From Peribacillus glennii (lineage in GTDB: Bacteria > Bacillota > Bacilli > Bacillales > DSM-1321), in assembly GCF_003429105.1 (NCBI RefSeq), contig NZ_QVTD01000003.1, forward strand, positions 186,001 through 250,000: a stretch of DNA of 64,000 bases, given 5' to 3'. Positions 43,601-51,877 of the stretch are shown here, one piece after another. A program made the translations under genes and the position numbers. Each line of letters opens with the position of its first letter. The first letter of the stretch is position 1. The notes beneath the pieces were generated by a model. It searched no databases. It had not been told where the DNA came from and was given only the letters and a program-made list of their open reading frames with translations.

Positions 43601-44784
43601 ACCGTCATTTCCCTTCTGACTAGTCTGGTTTCATCGATCAGATGATCTATACGGGATTTAAATACCTCTCGTTTATAAGTTGAGTCTATTAGGTATTCTG
43701 GATAAACAGTCAATCGTTCGCGTAATTCAAATCCTAGTTCAGAGCAAATTCTGTGTAACTCCCAAATGTGAGGCCAAGGCTTTTCAGGATTAATAAAATC
43801 AGGTGTAAGCGGTGAAATGCCACCCCAATCGTTTATCCCTGCTAACAGAAAAAGCTGGTGTATATTGGGAGTAAGATTGGGAGGCGCCTGAATATTAACG
43901 TCTTTACCAAAAATCAAACGGCATACCGCGATTGATCTGACCATATCCCATATGTTTGGTTCAGGAGAATTTCCCATGGCAGTACCCTTTTTTGAGCGAA
44001 AGTTCTGAATAATAATTTCTTGAATATGTTGATGCTTTTTATGTTCATCCAATATCGCAAACATGGAATCGACTCGGTCCTTTAGACTTTCGCCAATTCC
44101 AATCAGGATACCCGTAGTAAAAGGAATCTGCAGTTCTCCCGCATAGCGTAACGTGTTCAGGCGTACAACTGGAAGCTTATCAGGACACCCTTCATGTGCG
44201 TTAAGCTTTGGGTTTATTGATTCCAACATCATTCCCATGCTGCCATTTACGTCCTTCAACTTTTTTAATTCTTTAAATTTAAGGGCTCCTGCGTTGGTAT
44301 GAGGTATCATACTTGTTTTGTCAATAATCAACTGGCAAATATCGTATACGTAGTCGAGCATCTTATCATATCCAAGTTTCTTTAATTTTTCTTTTGCAAG
44401 CGGATATCGTAACTCAGGTCGTTCTCCGAGACTAATCAGCACCTCTTTACAGCCCATCGCCTCCGCCCTCATCAATTGGCTATACACTTCGCTCGGAGCC
44501 ATAATATGGGCTTCAGGGTCGCTTGGGTCTTTTACAAACGTACAATATCCACAAGTATTTCGGCACATATTTGTTAATGGAATGAAAACTTTGCGCGAAT
44601 AAGTGACCGTATTCCCTTTCCTTTCGTCTCTAAAAGCGGAAGCAACCCTCATTAACTCCAATAGCTGTGTACCCTGTACATTTATTAACTGGTAAGCTTC
44701 TTCCTGCGTTGCATAGCCTCTTATTTGAATATCCTCCAGTACCTGGGTTACACTTTTTTGTTCCGAATTGGTAATATTCCCCAA
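43597..44784 (-). CDS. cofG: FO synthase subunit 1, CofG
   Basis: The second radical SAM half of FO synthase; closes the deazaflavin ring. The 395-residue protein contains LTNMCRNTCGYCTFV (C74, C78, C81), the block EVLISLGERPELRYP and the late GINDWGGISPLTPDFINPE typical of CofG. Actinobacteria fuse both halves as FbiC; here they are separate as in archaea, cyanobacteria and some Firmicutes. The start lies behind GGAGGATAA. The 347-bp spacer upstream (44785-45131) has no recognisable gene or confident promoter. Confidence 0.94.
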   Translation of the reverse strand: MGNITNSEQKSVTQVLEDIQIRGYATQEEAYQLINVQGTQLLELMRVASAFRDERKGNTVTYSRKVFIPLTNMCRNTCGYCTFVKDPSDPEAHIMAPSEVYSQLMRAEAMGCKEVLISLGERPELRYPLAKEKLKKLGYDKMLDYVYDICQLIIDKTSMIPHTNAGALKFKELKKLKDVNGSMGMMLESINPKLNAHEGCPDKLPVVRLNTLRYAGELQIPFTTGILIGIGESLKDRVDSMFAILDEHKKHQHIQEIIIQNFRSKKGTAMGNSPEPNIWDMVRSIAVCRLIFGKDVNIQAPPNLTPNIHQLFLLAGINDWGGISPLTPDFINPEKPWPHIWELHRICSELGFELRERLTVYPEYLIDSTYKREVFKSRIDHLIDETRLVRREMTV

Positions 44785-45131
44785 AAAATTATCCTCCCAT
44801 TAGGTTAATGTCTGCGATTAGCTGATTAATGTAATTTGGGATTACTTCATTATCTGAACGGTAATGTTAATATAAGCACGGCCCCATTTTCACAGCTTGC
44901 ATATTATCTAAACCTTCAGTGTGAATATCTGGTTTTTATCTTTTATTTCATTTGTTGCATCTACTGGTTTTTAGATTGACCTAGATCCGTGTAAAATGTT
45001 ATATCCAGCTTTGCCAGGACAAAGTGCCAACCCTTTTCCTTCGTTTCCTGTGAATATGTATCATATCACTTTACTTTTTTTAATACGTACCGATATCTTA
45101 TGAATGTAGAAAGTTATAGCTGTCCCATCAT

Positions 45132-45773
45132 TCAACATTTGAAGATTTGATTTCTTTCCAAAAAATCCTTGGTTTTTGTTCCTTGTCCCATTGTTTTCAA
45201 CAAAAGTAAATCATCTATTGTATCTATATCCAAGGATAATGACGAACTATGAAAAACCCAATAGTGTAATCCTGCCTTTTTTGCCAATAGACAATGCTCT
45301 TCCCTGCTATTCAATCCGAAAGCTGTTTGAATGACTCCTGGCGGTGATAATACCAATACATTGGTTCCAGTTCCTTTTTTACATGGAATAACGGAGACAG
45401 AATGATTTTTTACCATTTTAACTAGATTGGTAATTTCATCGCAGGAAATTAAAGGTATATCCGCTGGAAATATAAAAAGGTGCTGAACATCACGAGGCAA
45501 TGTTTCAACAACAAACTGTATTGCTTGGTTCATTCCCAGGGCGTCCTCTCCCTCATGAAAAATATGGACACCAAATTGTTTGGCGATAGCAATAGCCCTG
45601 GCATCGCTGGTTACGATACCTACAGCATCAATTGATGAAACTTTGGACAATGTATTAAGTACATCATAAAGCATCGAATCAGCAAGACCGATCCGTTCAT
45701 ATAAAGAGAGCCAGTTTTTAAGCCTCGTTTTTGCTTTGTTCATTGGTTTTTGTAAAACAATAGCCAAATTCAC
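45132..45773 (-). CDS. cofC: CofC-like nucleotidyltransferase of F420 synthesis
   Basis: A 213-residue nucleotidyltransferase that activates phospholactate, phosphoenolpyruvate or phosphoglycerate with GTP to make the F420 side-chain donor. The N-terminal LAIVLQKPMNKAKTRLK is the nucleotide-binding signature of CofC (usual form is VPVKPLxxAKTRL). FIFPADIPLIS carries the metal aspartate pair and GTGTNVLVLSPP the substrate loop. I prefer the GTG at 45773, eight bases after AGGGAG, over the GTG at 45782. It lies 350 bp upstream of cofG on the same strand, and a decayed cofD lies directly upstream of it. Confidence 0.85.
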   Translation of the reverse strand: MNLAIVLQKPMNKAKTRLKNWLSLYERIGLADSMLYDVLNTLSKVSSIDAVGIVTSDARAIAIAKQFGVHIFHEGEDALGMNQAIQFVVETLPRDVQHLFIFPADIPLISCDEITNLVKMVKNHSVSVIPCKKGTGTNVLVLSPPGVIQTAFGLNSREEHCLLAKKAGLHYWVFHSSSLSLDIDTIDDLLLLKTMGQGTKTKDFLERNQIFKC

Positions 45774-45799
45774 TGGTACCACTCCCTATATACGATTCA

Positions 45800-46003
45800 T
45801 CTTTCAATCCCGATCCCTGGTGATGAATAACGTATCCTAAGTATAGATAGTGATACAAAAGTCTGGGGATGGTATAGGTTAAATCTCTAGAAATTGTCTT
45901 CCGTATTAATAACAGCCACGATATCTTCCTTTAGCAGTACCTACTAAACCCTTCAAGATTTTGGGCCACCGACTCCGCCTGGTAAGCCATTCTCTCTTTC
46001 ACT
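45800..46003 (-). pseudogene. cofD: cofD remnant (N-terminal part, frameshifted)
   Basis: Reading the minus strand and switching frames gives, in the right order, pieces diagnostic of CofD/FbiA: PGGVGGPK at about 45983-45960, KILKGLVGTAK at about 45960-45928, EDIVAVINTEDNF at about 45929-45891, and SPDF.ITIYT at about 45868-45840. The family consensus is GGVGGAK.L.GL, VNT.DD and SPDLDT..YTL with the same spacing. At least two frameshifts and one or more stops break it, and only about the first 60 of 300 residues remain before cofC begins. CofD would transfer the phospholactyl group to FO. Read from sequence; not confirmed by search. Confidence 0.62.
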
Positions 46004-46078
46004 CCTGTTAGGAAATATCTAACCCCCCCTTCGTCAACAAATTACATTTTAAAAGGGGGACTTTTCTCTGGAGGCAGT

Positions 46079-47053
46079 TTACGCCCCAATTACTGATTCT
46101 ATAGTTTCTTTAATATTAGAACCAAAGGTAAATAGCACCGGACAATCTATTCCAGCGTCCCGGTAATCCTGAATCCGCTTGCGAACATGTTCCGGGGTGC
46201 CAGCCGCTACCAAATCGTCCACTATTTCTTCAGTTATTAGTTTTGCTCCTGCCTCCAAACCGCCTTTGTTGACTGCTTCCTGAACCTTTGCAAGGTATTG
46301 TTCACTATAACCGGTTTCCTGGACGATATTGGGGAATCTAGTCAAATACATGGCAATAAACGGACGAACACGGTCACGGGCCAGGTCTGGGTTTTGATCC
46401 ACAGATGTAATAAGTGCGATGGTACGGTCAATTTCCGTAAGATTACGGCCAGTACGCTCGGCTCCATTTCTTAGCCGTTCAATTGACCTTTTAACGTAAT
46501 TGCATGATACAAAGGCGTTCATCAACACGCCATCAGCTGCCTCGCCGGCATATTCCATGGCCTTTGGACCTGTGACACCAAGGTAGACTGGCATTGAAGG
46601 GCGGATAGGTTTGTACTCAAGCTTTACGCCCTGAACATTGACGAATTCTCCTTTGAAATTAACCTCTTCTCCAGCAATAAGTCCCTTGGCAACATAAAGA
46701 TATTCACGAAGCCTTGTGATCGGTTTTTTAAAGGTATGTCCTTGAGGCTCCAATACTAACGGAGACCCGGGACCAACACCAAAAATTGCACGGCCGCCCG
46801 AAAGCTCATCCAAGGTAGCATATGAGGTTGCTAAAATGACAGGATTTCGGGTAAAAACGTTAACCACCCCTGTACTGATTTTTATTTTTTGGGTAGTGGC
46901 AGCGATGGCTGCGGCCGGTACAAAACTATCCCTCGCAAAGCGGGTTTCCGCTACCCAAGCTGATTCAAAGCCAAGGGATTCAGCGTATTGAGCAAGTTTA
47001 ACCATCTCAGGAACTTCTGGTTCACCTAAAAATGCAAGACCCATTCGTTTCAT
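46079..47053 (-). CDS. MER-like LLM oxidoreductase, probably F420-dependent
   Basis: A 324-residue TIM-barrel protein. It resembles archaeal methylene-tetrahydromethanopterin reductase more than FMN-type luciferases: KISTGVVNVFTRNPVILATSYATLDELSGGRAIFGVGPG matches the MER block TNPYVRSPAITAS...ATLDELSNGRA.LGIGPG, broken here for length, and VYLGVTGPKAMEYAGEAADG follows. This block holds the non-prolyl cis bond and the F420 phosphate site in the family. The ATG at 47053 follows GGAGGAGG. A sigma-54 promoter (47091-47108) lies 38 bp upstream, and the activator is encoded next on the same strand. The substrate is unknown; its regulation ties it to the hydantoin-type genes. Confidence 0.82.
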   Translation of the reverse strand: MKRMGLAFLGEPEVPEMVKLAQYAESLGFESAWVAETRFARDSFVPAAAIAATTQKIKISTGVVNVFTRNPVILATSYATLDELSGGRAIFGVGPGSPLVLEPQGHTFKKPITRLREYLYVAKGLIAGEEVNFKGEFVNVQGVKLEYKPIRPSMPVYLGVTGPKAMEYAGEAADGVLMNAFVSCNYVKRSIERLRNGAERTGRNLTEIDRTIALITSVDQNPDLARDRVRPFIAMYLTRFPNIVQETGYSEQYLAKVQEAVNKGGLEAGAKLITEEIVDDLVAAGTPEHVRKRIQDYRDAGIDCPVLFTFGSNIKETIESVIGA

Positions 47054-47090
47054 AATCGATTCCTCCTCCAATTGGTTTGCAGGAAAGAAT

Positions 47091-47108
47091 ATGCAAGTTT
47101 CATGCCAA
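47091..47108 (-). promoter_or_regulatory. sigma-54 promoter of the MER-like gene
   Basis: The minus strand reads TTGGCATGAAACTTGCAT, with GG and GC ten bases apart and the full TTGCA -12 element. It lies 38-55 bp upstream of the start codon. Confidence 0.9.
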
Positions 47109-47158
47109 GTGCCCTTTCCCAGTTTCTCAAGGTTCTTGCAAGACGAAAAAAATAAAGG

Positions 47159-47172
47159 TTGCAATATAGCAA
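47159..47172. promoter_or_regulatory. TTGCA-N4-AGCAA activator site for the MER-like gene
   Basis: TTGCA-ATAT-AGCAA, 51 bp upstream of the sigma-54 promoter. A second copy, TTGCA-TTTC-AGCAA, is at 47255-47268 inside the end of the activator gene. Both match the sites found before the NCS1 gene and hyuA. Confidence 0.65.
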
Positions 47173-47245
47173 TATAAATACAGTAAATTCTATATTTTCT
47201 AATAAAAGTTACCGTATTTATATTGATCGTAACTTTGCATTTTCG

Positions 47246-48967
47246 CTAAATATATTGCATTTCAGCAAACTGGATATTATATTTCTTTACTTTTCGGCTA
47301 ATTGTAGAAATGTCAACTCCGAGTCTTTCGCTTACTTCCTTTAAGGTCCTTGACTGTTTCACCGCCTGCTCAAGAATATTTTTTTCAAATTGTGACATGG
47401 CCTGTTTCAAAGTTAGTCCATCTTGAACTAGTGGATGCTGGGATACGTGATTCACCATTTTACTAGGTAAATCTTTCTTAAGAATGTAGTCACCCGGAAT
47501 GGTTACCACGAGACGCTCAATTGTATTCTGCAGTTCACGTACATTGCCTGGCCAGGAGTAATTTACCAAGATTTCCAAAGCCTCGTTCTCCATAGTTTTG
47601 GATTTTTTGTATTTATGAGTAAAAAGCCGAAGGTAGTGCTCAATCAGAAGGGGAATGTCTTCTTTTCTTTGTCGCAGACTCGGAATTGTGATAGGTATGA
47701 CATTAAGCCGGTAATATAAATCCTCCCGGAAAGCTCCTTCGTCTACCATTTTTTCTAAATTTCGGTTCGTTGCAGCAATGAATCGTATATCAACATTGAT
47801 TGGCATTGTGTTTCCCAGAGGGGTCAGTTTCTTCTCCTGCAACACCTGGAGGAGTTTAACTTGCAATTGTGACGGCATCTCCCCGATTTCATCCAAAAAA
47901 AGGGTACCTTCATTTGCACTGGCAATAATCCCTTTCTTACCTTCCCGGTTTCCCCCGGTAAAGGTGCCTTTGGCATAACCAAACAATTCAGACTCCATTA
48001 GCGTTTCAGGAATGGCTCCGCAGTTTATTTTTAGAAAAGGCTTAGTCCTACGCACGCCGAGATTGTGAATCCTGCGCGCCAGTACTTCCTTTCCGACCCC
48101 GGATTCGCCAAGAATCAGCACGGTTGAGTCTACATCTGCAATACGTCCGGCCAGTTCATTCAATTCCTCCATCTCTTTTGAATGGATGACAATATGCTCC
48201 TCCCCCGGCAGATTGACACGTCCCCATTCTGTCTGATAGTAGTGCATTAACTGTCTCATTTCCTCCAACTGCTTTGAAAGCTTATCCTCTTCAGTAACAT
48301 CTTTAGATATATTAATTACCTTATTAAGCGTGCCATCTTCGTTGTAGACAGGGTATCCTGATACCACCAAACGCCTTCCAGATTTAGTCGTTTGGGCCAA
48401 TGTAATTTTTCTTCCTTCCCGAATAACACTCTTGGTAGAAGAAAAGTCGACAACCCCCTGTTCTTCCAATTCATTCACTTGACGACCTAGCAGGTCTTGT
48501 GCTTTCAAGCCTAGAATCTTTTCACAGGTAGCATTTACACGCAATATCGTCCCTTTCCTATCCGTAATTGTTACCATTTCGCCAATGAGATTCATTATGA
48601 TCTCAAGCTCTTGCTTTAATTCAATGGTTGCTTGGGAATGTTCTGCCAACTGATCAATAGCTTTATTTTCGTAGAGGACTATAAGACCGGCTTTTCTCTC
48701 ATCAATTTGAATAGGAAGTTCAAAAAGGATTAGTGGGTTCCCGGTTTCGGTCTTAGAGTGTGAAACAGAGGCAATGTTGGTTTTAATGGCTTTAAAGATG
48801 GCTGTTGTGGAAAAAAATGAGTTAATAAATTCACCTTGCATTTGTTGTGCCGTCCGGTCCAATACTTTTCCAGTCGCCTGATTGCAGAACATGATCCTCC
48901 CTCGTTCGTCCGTCACCATTATGCCAAAGGGTAAATGATCCATGATTTTCTCTAAACTTATGAACAT
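47246..48967 (-). CDS. PAS-PAS-AAA+ sigma-54-dependent activator of the ureide regulon
   Basis: A 573-residue enhancer-binding protein. Two PAS domains (about residues 5-105 and 120-235) precede the AAA+ domain, with Walker A LGESGVGKEVLA near 285, Walker B TLFLDEIGEMP, and a Fis-type helix-turn-helix at the end (LKEVSERLGVDISTISRKVKKY). The sigma-54 contact loop reads GTFTGG instead of GAFTGA near residue 333; threonine in the second place is known in active relatives, while the final glycine is less common. Three matching sigma-54 promoters and repeated palindromes surround it, so it very likely controls the MER-like gene, the NCS1 permease and hyuA. PAS input suggests a small-molecule or redox signal. 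Confidence 0.9.
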   Translation of the reverse strand: MFISLEKIMDHLPFGIMVTDERGRIMFCNQATGKVLDRTAQQMQGEFINSFFSTTAIFKAIKTNIASVSHSKTETGNPLILFELPIQIDERKAGLIVLYENKAIDQLAEHSQATIELKQELEIIMNLIGEMVTITDRKGTILRVNATCEKILGLKAQDLLGRQVNELEEQGVVDFSSTKSVIREGRKITLAQTTKSGRRLVVSGYPVYNEDGTLNKVINISKDVTEEDKLSKQLEEMRQLMHYYQTEWGRVNLPGEEHIVIHSKEMEELNELAGRIADVDSTVLILGESGVGKEVLARRIHNLGVRRTKPFLKINCGAIPETLMESELFGYAKGTFTGGNREGKKGIIASANEGTLFLDEIGEMPSQLQVKLLQVLQEKKLTPLGNTMPINVDIRFIAATNRNLEKMVDEGAFREDLYYRLNVIPITIPSLRQRKEDIPLLIEHYLRLFTHKYKKSKTMENEALEILVNYSWPGNVRELQNTIERLVVTIPGDYILKKDLPSKMVNHVSQHPLVQDGLTLKQAMSQFEKNILEQAVKQSRTLKEVSERLGVDISTISRKVKKYNIQFAEMQYI

Positions 48968-49029
48968 TGAATATACCTCCTAGGTAAAATCAGGATTCAA
49001 TCTTTTCTAAATGTTTGAGGATATGTGGT

Positions 49030-49129
49030 TTGCAATTCAGCAAAAAAGTTTGCAAATTTTCCTGTCCCATTTACCCTTATTCTAGTTTGAATTTTTAGAA
49101 TTTTCAATAGATTTATTGTAAATTTGCAA
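49030..49129. promoter_or_regulatory. activator sites between the sigma-54 regulator and NCS1 gene
   Basis: TTGCA-ATTC-AGCAA at 49030-49043 and TTGTA-AATT-TGCAA at 49116-49129 match the TTGCA-N4-WGCAA pattern, and another half-site TTTGCAAA lies at 49049-49056. They also form a larger inverted repeat (GTGGTTTGCAA at 49025 with TTTGCAAACCAC at 49123). They are 65-160 bp upstream of the NCS1 promoter and could also regulate the divergent activator gene. Confidence 0.65.
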
Positions 49130-49191
49130 ACCACTGGTTCTTTTTGCCTCTATTTTGCTTTAGTTCTTTGGTCATTTATACCCCTAAGGTT

Positions 49192-49208
49192 TTGGCATCC
49201 TTCTTGCA
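49192..49208 (+). promoter_or_regulatory. sigma-54 promoter of the NCS1 permease
   Basis: TTGGCATCCTTCTTGCA, GG and GC ten bases apart, full -12 element. It lies 44 bp before the start codon and diverges from the activator gene. Confidence 0.9.
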
Positions 49209-49251
49209 TAATCTCTAAATGAAAGTAAGTATTCCTAAAGGAGGTTCTTTT

Positions 49252-50676
49252 ATGAGCCATGAACAAGAAACCGGTATAAGTCTTAAGTCGAAAGATTTGA
49301 TCCCTACAAAGACAGAACAGCGACACATTTCCAATCTTGGCTTTTTGATGCTTTGGATTGGCATTGCAGTGCAACTTGTATCCTTTATTGCCGGGGCTCA
49401 ACTGTTCCCCGCTTTGTCCCCAGCCGAAATTTTGCTTACCTGCTTAATTGGGAACTTAATTGTGGCCATTCTCCTAACACTAATGGGTGATATCGGCATT
49501 CGTTATGGTATTCCTTACGCAGTGTACATCCGTGCATGCTTTGGTTATCTGGGAACGCACATCCCGGCGGTTATCCGTGCTATCCCCGCCATGTTTTGGT
49601 TTGGATTTTTAACCTGGATGGGTGCCTTTGCATTAAACACGATTATGGAAATGCTTACCGGCTACTCAAATCTCACTCTCCTTATTATCTTGTTTGGAAT
49701 TGTTCAAGTTATCAATACTGCCATGGGTATGGAGGCCGTTTCCAAGTTTGAATGGCTCGCTTCGCCAACCATTCTTATCATTGGTGTCGTTCTCCTGTTC
49801 ATGATTATGAACGATTACCAGCTCACATTAAGCAATATTTTCTCCATAGAAGGGGAAGGAGGCATCTCCATTGGGTTCGCTATTGCTGCACAAATGGGTG
49901 CCTACATTACGATGGCACTCAATGCAATGGATTTCACCCGATTTCTGAAAGTGAAACAAGAAGCGGTACAGGGATCATGGTGGCAAGCCAATAGAGGAAG
50001 CTTTATGGGGCATAGCATCGGCTTGATTGCATCATTGATTCTATTTACGTTTATTGGTCTTATAAGCGGCATTGCCACGGGAAATTGGAATCCCATCGAA
50101 GTCATGATACAAACTGTGGGAGAGGATAACCCGCTTCTTCTGATAGTCTGTTTAGTGTTCATCGTTCTTGCTCAATGGTCCACCAATATCAGTGCCAACT
50201 TGATCCCTACCTCGTATATCATTATCAACTTTTTTCCGCGGAAGATTAACTTGGTTACAGCGACGATAATCGCAAGCATTATTGGGCTGCTGATGCAGCC
50301 TTGGAATTTTTCTGAACATATGCCAACCATTCTAATGTTTATTACGGCTCTTTTAGCGCCCATTGTTGGAATCATGTTCTGCGATTATTATCTTCTGCGA
50401 AAGCGCCGGTTAAATGTTGATGAGCTATACAAAGCAGGCGGCCAGTATAAGTATTGGAAAAATGTAAATCCGGCTGCCCTTCTATCGTATCTCCCTGGGT
50501 TCATACTGGCACTGTTATTTCCGGATTTTGGTTTTGTTATAGCCTTTGCCGTAGCAGCTCTAGTTTATTATCCAGCCATGAAATATTGGATTGTCAAACG
50601 GTATCCGCAGCCCGAAATCACTGAGACTGTTCCAGGCGGGAACATCGAGAAAAATGTGAGGAATCAAGATATTTAG
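49252..50676 (+). CDS. NCS1 family nucleobase/hydantoin permease
   Basis: A 474-residue transporter with 12 membrane segments, of the nucleobase:cation symporter-1 family (Mhp1, allantoin and cytosine permeases). Clear family blocks are [39 protein letters not shown] and [14 protein letters not shown], the last carrying the helix-8 substrate asparagines. Mhp1 takes up benzyl-hydantoins with sodium, so hydantoin-like uptake fits the neighbours. ATG 49252 follows AAGGAGG; a sigma-54 promoter lies upstream. A paralog of about 70 percent visible similarity is at 53 kb. Confidence 0.93.
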   Translation: MSHEQETGISLKSKDLIPTKTEQRHISNLGFLMLWIGIAVQLVSFIAGAQLFPALSPAEILLTCLIGNLIVAILLTLMGDIGIRYGIPYAVYIRACFGYLGTHIPAVIRAIPAMFWFGFLTWMGAFALNTIMEMLTGYSNLTLLIILFGIVQVINTAMGMEAVSKFEWLASPTILIIGVVLLFMIMNDYQLTLSNIFSIEGEGGISIGFAIAAQMGAYITMALNAMDFTRFLKVKQEAVQGSWWQANRGSFMGHSIGLIASLILFTFIGLISGIATGNWNPIEVMIQTVGEDNPLLLIVCLVFIVLAQWSTNISANLIPTSYIIINFFPRKINLVTATIIASIIGLLMQPWNFSEHMPTILMFITALLAPIVGIMFCDYYLLRKRRLNVDELYKAGGQYKYWKNVNPAALLSYLPGFILALLFPDFGFVIAFAVAALVYYPAMKYWIVKRYPQPEITETVPGGNIEKNVRNQDI

Positions 50677-50782
50677 TACTTAGCAATTGTTTTTCTGCAT
50701 ATAGGCAAGTAAATGATCGAAGGAAACCGGCGATATTAAATGCGTCCGATTTCCTTTTATCCTGTGTTAAGATTTAATTTCA

Positions 50783-50940
50783 TCAACCAAATAGGTCCCT
50801 TCCTTTGCTCAGATGATTGTATAAATGAGCCTTCGACTTTTTCATAACTAACACCTTTTATAAAAGCTACAGGAATCGAATCAGCTTTTGCTAACCAATT
50901 CCCCGGTTGAAACAATTTCCCCTTTATCACCAAAGAAATA
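50783..50940 (-). pseudogene. cofE: cofE remnant (C-terminal part, frameshifted)
   Basis: On the minus strand the frames give, in order, GEIVSTGELVSK (50920-50886), ADSIPVAFIKG (50888-50853), VSYEKVEGSF and SEQR, then RDLFG-stop (ending 50783) after another frame change. The CofE consensus at its end is DEIA.A.ELVMG...IPV.LIRG....GS...RP.E.DLF, so order, spacing and terminal DLF all agree. One shift sits in an AAAA tract and one in AAGGAAGG. The enzyme adds glutamate to F420-0. Nothing upstream of about residue 190 of the usual 250 remains, since the racemase terminator begins there. Assigned by eye; a search should test it. Confidence 0.6.
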
Positions 50941-50942
50941 GT

Positions 50943-50983
50943 AAAAAAGGGCAATCCACCAGCGGGTGAATCTTGCCCTAAAA
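50943..50983 (-). terminator. terminator after the racemase gene
   Basis: AGGGCAA/TTGCCCT outer arms and an inner CCACC/GGTG pair, with TTTTTT on the minus strand. Lies 80 bp beyond the racemase stop. Confidence 0.82.
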
Positions 50984-51065
50984 TTGTTTAATCAGTACTT
51001 ATATTTCTTTAATTTTATATGAACAAATTGAGCCTTATCTTGAAACCCTGAACCAGATTAACAAA

Positions 51066-51815
51066 CTATTTTATCGTTGCCTCATTATGTCCAAAGTTCT
51101 TCAGCTCTCCAATATATTCTTTTTTCTCTGGGTATTTATAGGTTTTGAGCTTGCTCGTTTTCTTTCCTAGGTCCACGATGGCTTCAGCAAATTTCACACC
51201 CGCTACAACCCCATCAATTACTGGGACTCCTAATTCTTTTTCAAGACTATCTGCAAATTCTGCCATTCCGGCACATCCCAGTAAAATAGCTTCTGCATGA
51301 TCTTCCTCAACAGCTTTTTTTCCTTCCTTCCTTAACATTTCAATTCCTGCTTCAGGATCTCTCTCAAAATCAAGTACACCCATCGGCGTAGTTCGAATGT
51401 TTAGGACTCGCTTTTCCATGCCATAAGAATCAATAAGTTCTTCTAACATTGTTTTGATTCTTGGTAAAACTGTGACGATAGAAAATCTAGCGGCAAGCAT
51501 TGAAGCTAAATATACAGAAGCCTCCGCAATACCCACCACAGGTTTATCTGTAACTTCCCTGGCAGCATTTAATCCTGGGTCTCCATAGCATGCGATAACA
51601 AAGGCATCAACGCCTTCATCTTCTCCCTTTTTAATCTCTTCAAGTACTCCTGGGATACTTAAATATTCATCATAATAAGATTCTATTGAAACAGGGCCCA
51701 TCTTTGGGCTCACGGCAAGAATTTCCGTGTCTGGCCGTGCCGCTGACTTGGCAGCATGTTCAATGCCTTTTGTCATTGCCAATGTCGTATTAGGATTGAT
51801 TACTTTAATTTTCAT
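51066..51815 (-). CDS. hyuE: hydantoin racemase (Asp/Glu racemase superfamily)
   Basis: A 249-residue cofactor-independent racemase. The start MKIKVINPNTTLAMTKGI is the hydantoin/allantoin racemase signature. The two catalytic cysteines are in VIACYGDPGLNAARE (near residue 76) and LLGCAGMAEFAD (near 183). It would interconvert D- and L-5-substituted hydantoins (or allantoin), letting a stereoselective hydantoinase use both forms. It follows the second NCS1 gene by 62 bp on the same strand and ends in its own terminator. Starts behind GAGGAGG. Confidence 0.88.
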   Translation of the reverse strand: MKIKVINPNTTLAMTKGIEHAAKSAARPDTEILAVSPKMGPVSIESYYDEYLSIPGVLEEIKKGEDEGVDAFVIACYGDPGLNAAREVTDKPVVGIAEASVYLASMLAARFSIVTVLPRIKTMLEELIDSYGMEKRVLNIRTTPMGVLDFERDPEAGIEMLRKEGKKAVEEDHAEAILLGCAGMAEFADSLEKELGVPVIDGVVAGVKFAEAIVDLGKKTSKLKTYKYPEKKEYIGELKNFGHNEATIK

Positions 51816-51877
51816 AAATTTATCCTCCTCGAATTTTGTTGAATTATATAAGTCTATTACTTTAGTGTTTTAAAATT

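Noticed and set aside
45011..45030. Minus-strand TTGGCACTTTGTCCTGGCAA upstream of cofG, looking like a sigma-54 promoter
   Set aside because: GG and GC are 12 bases apart instead of 10 and the -12 element is not TTGC; kept out of the regulon.
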